Part shown: one piece after another, positions 22,900-35,172 of the stretch
Numbering within the stretch: position 1 is the stretch's first letter
Layout of the letters: every line of letters begins with the position of its first letter
From: Brasenia schreberi
Taxonomy: Eukaryota > Streptophyta > Magnoliopsida > Nymphaeales > Cabombaceae
DNA: 64,000 nt
Reading direction: 5' to 3'
NCBI GenBank assembly: GCA_036023115.1
Contig: JAYKKT010000086.1
Coordinates: forward strand, 18,398,501 to 18,462,500
The notes under the pieces: model-generated
Told to the model about the DNA's origin: nothing
Databases searched by the model: none
The model's input: only the letters and a program-made list of their open reading frames with translations
Position numbers and translations under genes: made by a program

Positions 22900-23920
22900 A
22901 CAAACGGATGGAACCAAGTCCATCAGTTTGTACCGGATGGAACCAAGTCTCAAACCGGTCCAAACAAGAACCATGCCATTATAGAATCGGAAAAGGTGGT
23001 TCAAAACGTCAGGCGGCAGTCCACTTTTATTTTCTTTGGCTATTGTTAAAATTGGAATATAATATGAACAAAGATCGATTAGATTTCATAATTTTGGGAA
23101 GATGTGAATCAAACCGCCGAATCCAGTTTACGGGAAACCCAACAACGCCACCAAGTCAAATCAATTTGTTTTGGTGCTCCTAGGCCTAATAACAGGGAGT
23201 TTGTGTTTGACTTTGACTCACTTTCCCTTACGGCTTTCTTAAATAGAAAAGCTAGGGTCAATGAGTCGGTATGTGTAAACATTATTGGTTTCTATTCAGT
23301 TCAACAGTTTCAATTTGATAAAGATCCAATTGAACTTAGAACCGGACCTGGATGTGGAGATCATTCAGTTTGGTTCCAGTTTCACCTTTTATGAAACCAA
23401 AACCGAAACCAAATCAAAATTGAGCTCAAGCCCGTTCCATTTTTTATTTTTTAATAAATAACTGGTTTCAGGCTCAAACTGAAACCATTTCAAAACTGAT
23501 GGTTCTAGAACCATAACCATAACTGGACTCAGAATGGTTTGGTTTCAGTTCCAGGTTTTAGGCTAACCAGATCCAGATATGTCTAGGTAAATTAGGGTCA
23601 TATATTGGTAAACAAGAAGGGTCGGTTATCTGGTTCAAATCTGTAAGATCCGAATAATATGTGAAGATGGGAATGTTTAAAGACTTTTTTTAGTAGGTAA
23701 GATTGGTTAGGAACCTGCCCGGTCGGTGGTTTGAGCTGGAACTAGAACTGACGGTTCGAACCATAAGTTCCTATTCCATTTTGTAAGTTTTCTTGATTTT
23801 TTTTTTGTTCAAACCGGAATCCGAACTGGAAGCGTTATTTATGATTTGCGGTTCTAGATGAACTGGGACCTGCGGTTCGACCGACCATTGCTTCCCTCAT
23901 GTTAAACCTGACACGACCTG
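22900..23920. repeat. Degenerate GGTTC/GAACC-rich stretch
   Basis: Many scattered words of the GAACC, GGTTC, AAACCG and CAGTTT kinds occur on both strands (for example GGTTTGGTTTCAGTTCCAG near 23537 and AACCAAAACCGAAACC near 23396). No coding frame is credible. It resembles subterminal arrays of an old DNA transposon, but I cannot find ends or a target duplication. Confidence 0.35.
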
Positions 23921-24844
23921 AAATACCAACCAAGTTTTACCCGTTGCTACAATACCTTTACCATATGGAAATCATTCTATACTGAGGGCTATTAAGGCAG
24001 AAATTACATAATATTTCAAGTAGATTCTGAACTCTTCCTGCCAGGGGGAGAGACTGCCATAAACCTTTATTCGAGGAGGTTGCGGGTTCGATGACTAGGA
24101 GCAATACAACACTTCAAATGATTGGGAGACAGATTCGTGTTAATGGTTTTCATTTTTGAATTTCTTGACACATTTTTATTTTAACTAAAAGTTATAAAAT
24201 TCTCTATTTCTATTAACATTTTGAGTTCTCAATGAGATAATTCAAGTTGATTTTGCATTACGGTATAGTGTAGCGATAGCGGTACTTCCTATGACACAAT
24301 GTTTAGAGCAAGTGTGGAATGGGTCCTTCTTTTTGCAACTTTCTCTTGTCCATTTATATATATATAAGATTATTTTTTGGGGCGAGAAATACTTATATTT
24401 CAACTTCACAAAACACTTTCATTTTTTTATATATAGTAACAAACTTAGGAAAAATTTATATTTTGAGTAACTTGTATTTCTCACTTCGCCAAGTCCGCCA
24501 CTTTCTCTCTCTTTCTCTCTCTTTATATATATATAGAGAGAGTTGGATCTCAATTAAAATTTGAGGTCATCAATGTCTTTTCGTGTGCATAATTATGTAT
24601 TTGAGCTTCTATATTTTCACATGTGTCGTGAGTTGGTAACCAGCAGACAACCAATCTTAGACTTTAGACTTTTCCAAAAAAGAGAATGGTCATTTGGATC
24701 ATAGCAGTAGATTGCGTTCAGTTTGGCACAATTTATTCTAAGCGAGCTGAACGATCTGAAAATTATATTTTTAAGCTAACTCAAGCTGACCGTCAAAGTA
24801 AACAATATATTTTTAGCTTATTATTTGATTACAACATTGACTGT

Positions 24845-25500
24845 GCCTTTTCTCACACTAAATGGGTCGGCTGCATGAATTCTTTGATGCCATGGAGCTC
24901 AATCTAATAAAATATGAGCACTTAATTTTGAAAACGGCATTTTTTATTTAATAGTTTATCTCCAACATGTTTACCGTTTTTCTTTCTCTCTTTTAATATG
25001 TTCATTCTCTAGTTTCTTGTACTGGAGCTTCATTAGGTCAACGTTATACATGTTCAAATCTAATTTTCTTAAACATGTCTCTCATCTTGTTTTAGATTGG
25101 TGTTACCCTAATTCTTTTCTAGTAACCATTGTTACAAACTGACTCATGATACATCTACTTTAACCTCATTGTTTCTCCTACTGTCATCTTTAATTTGTAC
25201 GTGATGATGACCTAGTAGTATATAATATTATTTGTCCAACTGTTACTTTATAATATTTATCTTTTAACTTTAATGATATTTTTTATCTTACTAAATAATC
25301 AAAGCATCTTTTTATTTTAGCCAACCTATATTATTTTTATATGTGACATTTCTATCAATTTTTTTATCATTTTGATCAATTGATCTTAAGTTCTTAAAAC
25401 AATTCTTTTGAAGAATACAATATTTACCAAATTTAACTTTTGTGTCTAACCTTTTATTTCCAAAGTTTCTCCCAAAAATTGAAGTTTCTTACATCACAAG
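24845..25500 (-). mobile_element. Old RTE-like LINE 3' fragment
   Basis: It begins with a worn form of the LINE tail block (AATGGGTCGGCTGCATGAATTC). It continues with low-complexity sequence that follows the same order as the C-terminal RT region in other copies (for example the TTCTTTGATGCCATGGAGCTC block). It is much more diverged than the other copies and probably belongs to another subfamily. 23921-24844 and 25800-26559 show nothing recognisable. Confidence 0.5.
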
Positions 25501-25508
25501 AAAAGAAT

Positions 25509-25790
25509 GAGGGCCAGTTCATATTGTGACAAATATAATAACGAGCTCCATCAAACGGGTTGTTGTGATGTAAGAGAAAGTGAATATAATAATTGTAATC
25601 ATTGATCTACAATAACGAGCTCACATTTAACCGACATGAATCGTGCCGTTAAATATAATAATTGGCACAAGATCCATCAAACCGCTTGCAGCTTGTTGAC
25701 ATGTCAATTATTCTCATGTTCATATTGTGACAAATATAATAATTGATAGCCGTTAAATGTGATAAATGAGGGCCAGTTCTATCTCGCCTA
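25509..25790. repeat. Interleaved short direct repeats
   Basis: GAGGGCCAGTTC occurs at about 25510 and 25767. TCATATTGTGACAAATATAAT occurs at about 25523 and 25722, and ATAATAACGAGCTC-like and ATCCATCAAAC-like words also recur. This looks like local segment shuffling of about 200-260 bp in AT-rich intergenic DNA. No coding content. Confidence 0.6.
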
Positions 25791-26559
25791 CAAGTGCTTG
25801 CGTAAACACTTATTGTGGGCTGGCATTCGTATCCTTATTGTTTTAAATGTTGACTTAGCTCTTACGCGAGCATTGGGTGTTTTTGGTGGTACCCAAATTC
25901 TTTAAAAATCAAATCGAGTTGAAATTTAGCGTACATATGAATACATCTTTTTTTGTTTGTTTAGCAGACAAAAGCTACGGTAACGTGTCTCTAACATATG
26001 GATGTATCTAAAAGTACGCATATATGTTTATAAATTTTTTTGAGAAGCTGCCTACCAACTTTCGTGGGTGGAGAAGCAAGTTTTTCTTTGGTCTCTTTGT
26101 CTCTTTGGGCGGATCAGCATGTTGTATTAGCTGATTAGCTGTTCAAAACAAGTTGAAGAGAGTTAAGGTGAAACTTTCAGGCGAGCCCAAGTGATCGGCA
26201 ACCGAGTTGCAGCAGGAGTCACAATGCAATAGCAAGCAAGAAGAGGAGTAGAGTAAGAGGAAGGATAGAGGAAAGAGAAAGGTTGAAGAACATGGTTATC
26301 TACATAGGGTTTTGCAACAGGAAAGATTTTTGTTTTTCATTATATATATATATACATATGTTTGTTTACCGTATACAAACGTTTATTTATACCCGGCTTC
26401 TCATTCTTATTATTTCCTCTTTAGGCTTTCCATTAAAGCCATATCAAATGTGAGATTTCCGCAATTTTATGAAAAACAAAATGATTTTGGTTTAAAGTTT
26501 TATCTTTAAAATGTAAAGCATCTCACGAAATCTAAGAGAAGGGCCCTTCTTCCAGCATT

Positions 26560-29250
26560 TCAGGGATGTGATTGTTGGTACCAAAAGTGGTCACTAATAA
26601 CTTAAATCTCTCACTTTGTCACTTGAGCCAACTTATTCTACGCTAGTTTTGCCTCCCATTATTTCATGGTTTTCTAAGTTGTATCATTTTTAATTGCAAG
26701 TGAACTTTCAAATTTTACCTATTATGCGACTTTTCATAATCAATATGTTTTTCCTTCTAACAATCGTTACATTGTATTTCTACACTAAAACTCTAAGTAT
26801 ATCTCAAAACTCATGTGTATAATATGTTTTGTCAAAATATCTTCTTATATGCATTTAGTCAAAAGTTCAACTAACATATCTTTAGTTGGCATATAAGATA
26901 TAAATATCTCATTCCTCTTAAGCATATCTTGAACATAGTGGTATTTAACCATTATATATTTACTTTTGGAGCTATCAGTTTCACTCTTAATAAGAGTAAT
27001 TGTTGTATTGTTATCAAAATAAATAATAACAATGTGTATGCAAAGTCACACAACCCTGTTTCTTGCAATCCTAAGAAACAACACTACTTCTAAATAAAAA
27101 TATTTGATCGGAGGTTAAATTAATACCGTCTTTGATCCCAACAAAGTTAACATCTGAGTATCCGACAACTTTTAGTTCATTTGCTTGAAAGCAGAGTTTT
27201 AAGTCTTTTGTTCTTTTAAGATATCTCAAGATTCTTTTCACAGCTATCATTTGTTATCAACAAAGATTATTTTGATATCTACTAACAAGAGCAACAACAA
27301 AGCTAATACCCAGTGTTGTATACAACATAACGAATATCAAGCTGCCCATAGCGTGTGCATAAAAAACATTATACTTGTTTTCTCTCTCGCCGAAACAATC
27401 AACGTTAATCAATTTAACCCTTTTAACAACAAGTTTAATTGTAAATTTGCAATCACCCACTCTAAATTTCTTGAGGATATAATCAATATACATCTCCTAA
27501 CTCAAACATAAAAGTTTAGATTCTTTATCACGAGAAATCTTTATATACAAAATATAGGATACCTCTCCCATATACTCCATTTCAAACTTTGAGTTTAACC
27601 ATGACTTGGTTTTAACAATCATTTCATTGTCATTCTCAGTCAATAATATGTCATCTATCTTTCGAATTTTATAGAGGTGTATTCACTACCTTGATCAGAC
27701 TTTAAGACTCTTATGGTATGCTCTAATTGCTTTTCAACTTCTTGCTTATACTTTTAAATATTTAAAGTACCCGAGATTTATGTGTTAAGAGATATAAGCA
27801 TGCATATCTCTAATAATCATCAATAAAGGCTATAAAATAAATATTTTCATGATGATATCTTACCCTAAAGTGTTCAATAAACTTATTTAAATGATTTCTA
27901 ATAGGGTTGTCCTAGTTATTTTTAAAAAAATGATTTTCTAGTAATTTTTCCTTCTATAAAGGCTTCATACTTATTAAAAACGTTTTCCTAAAATGCAAGT
28001 AATAAATTAAAGAAATTTATTTAAACTTATATGCCCTAAGCATTTATGTCATACATTAACATCCATAACAAATACACAATCAATATAAGTAGAAGAACTT
28101 TCATTATCATTTATATTAAATTTGAACATACCATAACCAAAATAAAATAAACCTAAAAAAGTTATCATATCATATTTTTCCAGAGTGGTTTTTTCATAAA
28201 CAAACTTGACCTCAAATCCTTTCTTTATCAAGGCAGTAACCGACATAAAATTATGCCTAATAGAAGGCACAATCAATGCATCAATAAGTATAATTGGTAT
28301 ACCTTTTACAAAAATTCTAAAAGACCTAACCCTAAGAACATAAAAAAAAGTATAATTTCTCATGTAAACATGATGTTCCCTAGGTTGACATTCCTTCAGG
28401 TCCATAGCTCCCTCTTTGCTCTTTCAAATATGTTGGGTCGCTTGAGAGTCGATCCACCAACTAGTAAGAGGGTGGTATATGTAAAGACATTCAAAAATCA
28501 TGCAGATTATGTTGTGCTTCTCTATTGGGTCACGATGTTGGTTGCTCATACTCTTGTTTTTCTTGTTGCGACAGTCCCATTTGTAGTGTCCCATCTTGTT
28601 ACAGTTGAAACGCATTATCCAAAAACTGAATTCTTATGATTTCTTGAAAAACTCACCACCTTTCTTATTACTTTTACTAAACTTTTATTTGTTTTTTATT
28701 CTGATTATTCCTAGAGCTTGACTCTAAATCGTCTTCAACAACTAACAAATTTTCTCTTTTATTCATATTCATATGTTCATGTTCAATTATTAGTTTTAGA
28801 GAAGGTTTAAAAAGGGTAAAGTTTGACCGAAGTCTAAGAGTTATGGTTATCATGTTCAACTACATTATCCACTTCTTTCATTTTATAGAAATCATATTTC
28901 TGAAAGAGTAGTTAAATATCAAGTTTAGATATAATATCGTATTTTATTGTTAAAGAGTCAAACAACTCTTTAGTGGTCTCAAATTCCTCAAATACCATAA
29001 TTAAGTCATCCTCCATATATGTTAACATGATAGTCCTTTAGTATCATCTTTTAAAAATGTATTATATTTTTCTTTTTTCTCATTTGTTGTAATTGGGGTA
29101 AGGATAAAATAGTTTTTCTAATTACATAATCAATACCCTCTAAAGTCAAAACTAACAAGAATCTTCTTTTCCATGTTTAAAAATTTAGGCAATTTAAGTT
29201 TTTAGTCTTTGACAATTTAAATGCATGAAATCTATCGCACATGGATTTTT
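26560..29250 (-). mobile_element. Degenerate Copia retrotransposon
   Basis: Read on the minus strand from the right, the order is: a gag relic (about 29200-28850); a CCHC knuckle relic with CNKMGHYKWDC (28616-28560); the protease-like WWIDSQATQHI, where the catalytic D-S-G is D-S-Q; the pre-integrase region (28405-28049); then, after large losses, the RNase H end (IAVKRILRYLKRTKDLKLCF near 27250 and VRDML-like sequence near 26930). The order gag-protease-integrase-RT/RNase H marks Copia. No LTRs could be paired. It is heavily mutated and inactive. Confidence 0.75.
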
Positions 29251-29835
29251 CTTAATGACTGGGCTCCTCCATGGATCAAGATTTCTGTGTTTAGCAGGTA
29301 AGTATTACAATTAGTGCTTTGGCTATACCATCAGGGAGTTTGAAGGACGATATTTAGAGGCTGGACGGAAAACTATCACAGGAAGAAAACCTTTGGAGGA
29401 GTGGGTCTGGTGGGTGTAGTTGTTGAGGTAACAACATTGCACGCAAGCTAGCATCAGTCTTCAGGTGAAAGTAGTGGCGATATGGGCCAGGTCGATTGGC
29501 TTGAACCGCAAAACTCCCGTAGTGGATGAGAACACTTTGCGTGCTTTTAGACAACTTCAATCTTCTTGCTGCTGTTGGCTCCCCTCGGAAAGGAATTCTT
29601 TTTGCTGGACCACTCGACTGGTAGCTTTCCCTTTAGCACAGTCGTAACATCTAACATCTAACTCCATATTCTCAGACACGCTGTTGCAATTCTGTATTAA
29701 AAAGTACTCCATATTGGAAGACACAAGAAGCTTGATCAGTAAAATCAAAATTCATTTGCTCACAATACCATCTTCTGGGTGCATAATATAAGGGAAGAGG
29801 TGGGTAGACTTTCAGGAGGAAATTCATAGTCGTAC

Positions 29836-30095
29836 AAAGAGAACTATAAGAACCGTTTTCAATCTTATATCTGGATTTTTTATATAGTTTCCGAAGTGCA
29901 ACAATATAAGTTATTCAAGAGAAACACAAGCACCCGAGCCGATATGACTTATTTGAGAACCCAAATAAGAGGTGGAGAAATCAAGGAATTGCTTTAACCT
30001 ACAAAGAGAGCTAGAAGAATCCTTTTCGATCTTATGACTCGATTGATATAGCCTCCAAAGCGAACAATATAAGTCGTTTACAACAAACTCATGGA
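29836..30095. repeat. Direct duplication at the 3' end of the quinone oxidoreductase gene
   Basis: Two similar blocks of about 95 bases begin ACAAAGAGA[A/G]CTA and contain CAATCTTAT/CGATCTTATG, ATATAG and AACAATATAAGT. They lie at about 29836-29930 and 30000-30095. The second block reaches the stop codon of exon 6 (30089-30091), so the gene's 3' UTR start has been duplicated downstream. 29251-29835 shows nothing recognisable. Confidence 0.65.
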
Positions 30096-30285
30096 ACAAG
30101 TAGAATTTTCCCAATGTGTGTGCTGCTTTCCAAGATCCTATGGGCCTCTGCTGCTTCAGACAAAGGAAGCACCTTGTGAATGATAGGCTTCACCTTGCCG
30201 GCCTCAATGGCGGACCAAACATTCTTCTCAACTTCGCTAACAATTATGGATTTATTCTCAGCAGTTCTGTTTCGTAGACCAGCAC
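30089..30285 (-). CDS. NADPH:quinone oxidoreductase (PIG3-like), exon 6
   Basis: This terminal exon runs from the acceptor TGAATGCAG/GTGCTGG (AG at 30287-30286) to TGA at 30089-30091. It encodes AGLRNRTAENKSIIVSEVEK, then NVWSAIEAGKVKPIIHKVLP and HIGKILLVP. This is the C-terminal part of the catalytic domain of medium-chain (zinc-independent) quinone oxidoreductases. It joins in phase 1 to exon 5, which lies 22.9 kb away at 53225-53383. Similarity to Arabidopsis At4g21580 continues across the junction, so the distant exon belongs to the same gene. An open frame extends into the intron and was trimmed. Confidence 0.92.
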
Positions 30286-30779
30286 CTGCATTCACGAATT
30301 GCATTTCCATAACCGCACCCAGAAAAAGTTGTACTGAAATGATGACTAAAAGGACCGACTATCAGTTGATTATCAGTGAACACAATCAAATTTCTAAATA
30401 TGAATAAGATATCAAAAACCTAACTCCGCCCATATAAGCGATCACTGCCCGGATAAAGGAGTTAGGCTTCCGACAACAAGCATAAAACTTTGTTGAATTT
30501 TTATACCATGGATTATACAAATTATGAGCTTTCGTGGGTCATCCTGACGTACTATAGAACCCGAATGCAATAAAAAAGTAAACAAGGGTCTCTACATCTT
30601 CGCCTTGATGTAGTGAATCACTACATAGGGTTCTCATATCATAGATGGGTATGAGTAAAGAAGTTAGTCTTGTTATATTATCGTCCGAATGTAGTGAATA
30701 AATTACAGAGAGGGTTTCCACATTTTTAATATGAACGGATACGGGAGGTAAGGAAGTTAGTCGTAGATAATAAAATTTG

Positions 30780-32640
30780 TATTGGTTCTTAGAATATCGG
30801 AACATTACCCGATTAGATAATGGAGGTGGTAAATATTATGATTCGAAGAAAGATTCATATCATATGTTTACAAGAGACAAAGTGGGTTAGAGAAAAATAA
30901 AAGAGATTGAGGATATAAGTTTTAAATTATGGTACTCAAGAAAGAAAAAGACTCAAAACGGAGTTGGTATTATCATAAATAAAGATTTAAAGAATAGTCT
31001 AATAGGCATATAACAATATGGTGACCGAATCATGACATTAAAATTAGTACTAGGAGTAGAAGTTTTGAATATAGTTTGTGTTTACGCATCTCAAGTAAGA
31101 CTAAAAGATAGTATAAAGACGGCTTTTTAGGAAGAGTTAGATAAGGTGATTAAAAGAATTTCAAAAAGGAAGATTATTTGTTTATGAGGAGACTTAAATA
31201 TAAAGAGGCATTAGGATATCAATGTATTTATGAAAACTTTGGTTTTGGGGATATAAATGAGGAAGGTAGGGAGATTTTAAATTTTGCTATGGCATTTGAT
31301 CTTTTTATAGTTAATACAATCTTCAAAAAACGAGATGAACATTTAATTACTTACAAGAGTGGTTTATCACAAACACAAATTGATTATTTTATTTGTAAAA
31401 AAAAGATAGATCGTATTATAAAATTGTAAGATAATTTCAGGATTTACTTGACTCTTAAACATTTAATTACTTATAAGAGTGGCTTATCACAAACACAATT
31501 TCTATCGATGTATTTAAAAGAATGAAGTCAAAGAGACTCTTAAACATATGAAGTGTGGTAAATGTGTAGGACCACACAATATTCCTATAGAAGTTTAGAA
31601 AATCCTAGGAGAGATATAAAACACCTGCATCACAAGATTATTTAATAAAATATGGGAAAACCAAAAGATGCTCGAGAAATGGAAAGTGAGTAAACTTATA
31701 CCCTATCCAAGAACAAGGAAGATATTCAAAATTGTGTGAATTATCAAGGTATAAGTTAATGAGACATACTATGAAATTATAGGAAAGAATTATCGAATGT
31801 TGGTTTAGACAAGTATTGAATACAATAGAGAACCAATTTGAATTCATGCTAGGCGTATCTACTATTGAAGCGATTCACCTTTCGAGACGTCTTATGAAAT
31901 ATTTTAGAGCAAAAAAAGGCCTTTGCATTATATTTCTAGAAAAAGCTTATGATAGGGTACCAAGAGATGTTCTTTGGAGAACCCTAGAAAAAAAAAAGTA
32001 TCCCATTGACATACATAAACCTTATAAGAGACATGTACGATGATAAAAAACATGTGTGAGAACTTATGAAGGAATGACAGACTTCTTTGAAGTTAATATT
32101 GAGTTACATCAATGATCAACTTTAAGTCCATATTTATTTATAATAGTGATCGATGAGAACAAAATATATTCAAGATGAAGTACTTTGGTGTATGCTATTT
32201 GCAAATCACATTGTATTAGTGGAGGAGTCTAAGGAAAAAGTTAATAGAAAATTGGAACTATGAAGAGAAACATTAGAAAATAAAGGCGTCCGACTTAATA
32301 GAACAAAGACAAAATATTTGAAATATAAGTTTGATCGTTTAGTTACTTCAAAGGATATAAAAATTAAAATTGGCACACATTGCATCCCTGAAAAGGAAAG
32401 TTTTAAATACCTAGGGTCGATTTTTCAAAGTCATCAAGAATTGATGGAGATGTTATGCATAGAATTAATGTAAGTTGGTTAAAATGGAGAGAAGTATCAG
32501 GTATTCTTTGTGATAAGAAGATACCTACCATGTTTTATGGTTATGAGTGTTGAGCATTTAATCATCAATATGTATAAAAGATGTGTGTGGCATAAATGAA
32601 GATGTTGATATGGATGAATGGTTATACAAGGAAAGACCTA
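30780..32640 (+). pseudogene. APE-RT ORF remnant of LINE copy 4
   Basis: Recognisable stretches are 31178-31429 (FGDINEEGREILNFAM, KRDEHLITYKSGLSQTQIDY: endonuclease) and 31816-32043 ([34 protein letters not shown]: reverse transcriptase). Further RT and C-terminal pieces lie in other frames to 32640. Many stops and frameshifts are present. Unlike copies 1-3, this copy has TGG rather than TGA at the NEIW/*ENQK position (about 31652). Confidence 0.82.
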
Positions 32641-32654
32641 TATAATGATGTTAT

Positions 32655-33165
32655 TGTTAGAAAATGAGCCGCTTGTGCCCAACCCTGGTAGGCCTTGGCC
32701 CATTAGGCCGTCAAGGCCAAGGCCCCCCAGGGCCACTAGCCGTTGGGGGCCAGGCTTCCAACAACTAGTTGTGTAACCGTTGGAGGCTGACTGTGACCAG
32801 CCCCTTCACTCCTTTCCTCTTCTATTCTCTCTCTCACTTTCTCTTCTCCTGTCTATAAATACTCTTAAACTCCATTGTAATAACAAGGCCCTTAGTGGTT
32901 AATCAATAAAGATCATTTTTATTTGTTTGTTGTCCCTTCGTCGAACTTGACTATAGCCTTTTCTAAGGCTTTGTGTTAATTATTCGTTTGGTGTGCCTTT
33001 GTTGTACTTGGTATAGTTTTTTCTAAGGCTTTGTGTTCATTACTCTTTCGGTGTGCCCTTGTTGCACTCAGCTATAACATTTTCTAAGGCTTTATGATAG
33101 TTACATTGTGATGATACTTATTCATCGATCTTCCACTGATATATTAGAACATCGTCTTCATTACA
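32655..33165 (+). repeat. 5' LTR of element A
   Basis: This 511 bp LTR runs TG...CA. It contains a GC-rich GGCC-dense U3 part, a TATA-like CTATAAATACTC near 32864, an AATAAA signal near 32906 and three tandem units of about 60 bp (about 32925-33105), each ending in TTTTCTAAGGCTTT[A/G]TG. Confidence 0.9.
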
Positions 33166-33980
33166 TGGTACCCGTCATTTTTGCGATCATGATCACCTCG
33201 AGAAGCATGTCAACCTAAGAAAGTCCACAACTCTTGACATTTGATATTTCGAAGTCGAGGTAACTTCAAAAAATTTGTTTATTTTGGAAATTTAAGAAAA
33301 ATAATGAAGTTTTAAAGAAAGATAAGTTTTTTTTTAAATATTCTTGATAGTAATCATGTTATATTCGGTGCATTATTTCTAAAAATCCTTTCATTCCAAT
33401 TAATTTTTGGTTATTATTAAGATTCCTTAAGAATGATATTTCAAACTTGTTTTTGATTATCTATAAAGATTGTCTTATTCTTGGAATCATGGAATCATGT
33501 TTGAAATTATAACTATAGACCTTGGATCTTGTGTGATTTGGTTGGGTTCGAATTTCGTCCTTAAAACTCTGGTTAAAGCTTAGCCTTAAAGCTTGTGTGG
33601 TTTACCAAGGTCTTTAGTAATATTGTAGGGATTCATGAAATTATTTGTTATAAACAATCTTATTTAGATGATCAATGGGTTGTTATTTATTTGAAAAAAA
33701 AAATTACTTCATTAAGGATTTATTTTACATTACAAGAATGGAATTGCCATAATGTGGAACTAATGTTTGACTTTTCTATTTTCAGAAAAGATTTAAAGCA
33801 TGGTTATTATTTGAAGAAAATATGTAAAGAAAGAAGCATAAGGATGTCTTCATGGCTATAAATGATATTACAAACTCATGAAGCTGTTACTGTTAATGAT
33901 TGATCATATACCTTGCCCTCCCAATTACTTCTACGGCGTTAGCAAACTTCAGGTCATGGAGCTGTCAGTTTGAGAAGGGG

Positions 33981-35131
33981 TGTTAGAAAATGGGTTGCTC
34001 GAGCCCAGCCCTAGTAGGCCCTAGCCCATTGGGCCGTCAGGACCAGGGCCCCTAGGGCCACTAGCCGTTGGGGGTTTGCTGTGACGAGCTCCCCTTCACT
34101 CCTTCTTTCCTCTTATATTCTCTCTCTCACTCTAAGTCACACATACACTTCTAAGGGGTGGAGTGTCGAACCCGACACTGGTGCGACACCGACACCATGT
34201 CGGTGCGGCATGTCCAAAAAAAAAAATTTGATTTTTTTTTTTTTGTAACTCACGGATAAATGGGTCTGGATAATGAAGATTGATTTGTGTATTATGATGA
34301 AATTAGTAGTTTTTTACCATTTATATGTTTTACTTTAATATAAAGTTGTGTACTTACTATTATAACTTTATACAATATAAAGCTGCTTGAATAATTTTGG
34401 GTGCGAACAATTGGACTCAGAATAATCTCTGTCACCAAACACATTTAAAGACCAGGAACATTGTCAGATCAATAGAACAGAAGAGTATGACATCACTAGT
34501 GGATCCTAGCACAAATACTAGTATATGTTATATCCTACAAAAGATCTTCAAACTCTTTGAATCCATAACTTGGATATTTTGCAGCTCGTAAAATCACTGG
34601 AAGTTTCAGATCATTATGAGGGAACTTGCTAATTGATACCTATTGCACCCAAAATTAGCAAATACTAGTTGTATTATGATTGATTTATGTAGCTTGAATA
34701 TTATATATAATATATAATATTATATACCCTAGCCGTGTCGCCGCACTCAAAATTTTTGAAATTTGCCGTATCCCGCACCCGCACCCATGTGACATAGCTC
34801 TCACTTCCTCTTTTCCTCTCTATAAATACTCTTAAACTCCATTGTAATAACAAGGTCCTTAGTGGCTAATCAATAAAGATCATTTTTATTTGTTTGGTGT
34901 GTCTTTGTCGCACTTGACTATAGCTTTTTCTAAGGCTTTGTGTTTATTATTCGTTTGGTATGTCTTTGTTGCACTTCTATAGTATTTTCTAAAGCTTTAT
35001 GTTCATTACTCTTTCGGTATGTTTTTGTTGCACTCGATTATAACATTTTTTAAGGCTTTGTGATAGTTACATTATGGTGATACTTATTCATCGATCTTCC
35101 ATTGCTATATTAGAGAATCATCTTCATTACC
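33981..35131 (+). repeat. 3' LTR of element A (interrupted)
   Basis: It matches the 5' LTR from TGTTAGAAAATG to CTTCATTAC, including the CTATAAATACTC and the three 60 bp units (about 34893-35070). It is interrupted at 34132-34797 by a MITE. Visible point differences from the 5' LTR indicate considerable age. Confidence 0.9.
34132..34797. mobile_element. 666 bp hAT-like MITE in the 3' LTR of element A
   Basis: The ends are CTAAGTCACA and, in reverse, CTATGTCACA (9/10). They are flanked by a perfect 8 bp duplication CTCTCACT (34124-34131 and 34798-34805). Subterminal words GTGCGACACCGACACC on the left and GTGTCGCCGC with CCCGCACCCGCACCC on the right differ from the other hAT families here. No transposase. 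The 64-residue frame at 34397-34591 is not recognisable. Confidence 0.87.
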
Positions 35132-35172
35132 GTTATTATAAACAAATTGGGAGTGGCACTAATAGAGGATAA

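Larger units (their letters stand above)
32655..35131 (+). mobile_element. Non-autonomous LTR retrotransposon A
   Basis: Two LTRs starting TGTTAGAAAATG (32655-33165 and 33981-35131, the second carrying a 666 bp insert) flank an internal region of only 815 bp with no gag or pol. A polypurine tract GAGAAGGGG precedes the 3' LTR. The 5 bp duplication GTTAT lies at 32650-32654 and 35132-35136, inside LINE copy 4. The primer site after the 5' LTR begins TGGTA, as expected for initiator tRNA-Met, but then diverges. The size and lack of coding mark a small non-autonomous element mobilised in trans. Its LTR 3' part matches that of Copia B. The 88-residue open frame at 33595-33861 has no recognisable similarity. 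Confidence 0.88.

Noticed and set aside
29557..29748. 63-residue minus-strand frame 3' of the quinone oxidoreductase
   Set aside because: No similarity recognised and no promoter or splice context; it may be downstream non-coding DNA.
30089..30310. Exon 6 as a separate short gene starting at an ATG
   Set aside because: The extra N-terminal residues are intron; the exon joins exon 5 in phase and matches the C-terminus of the same enzyme.
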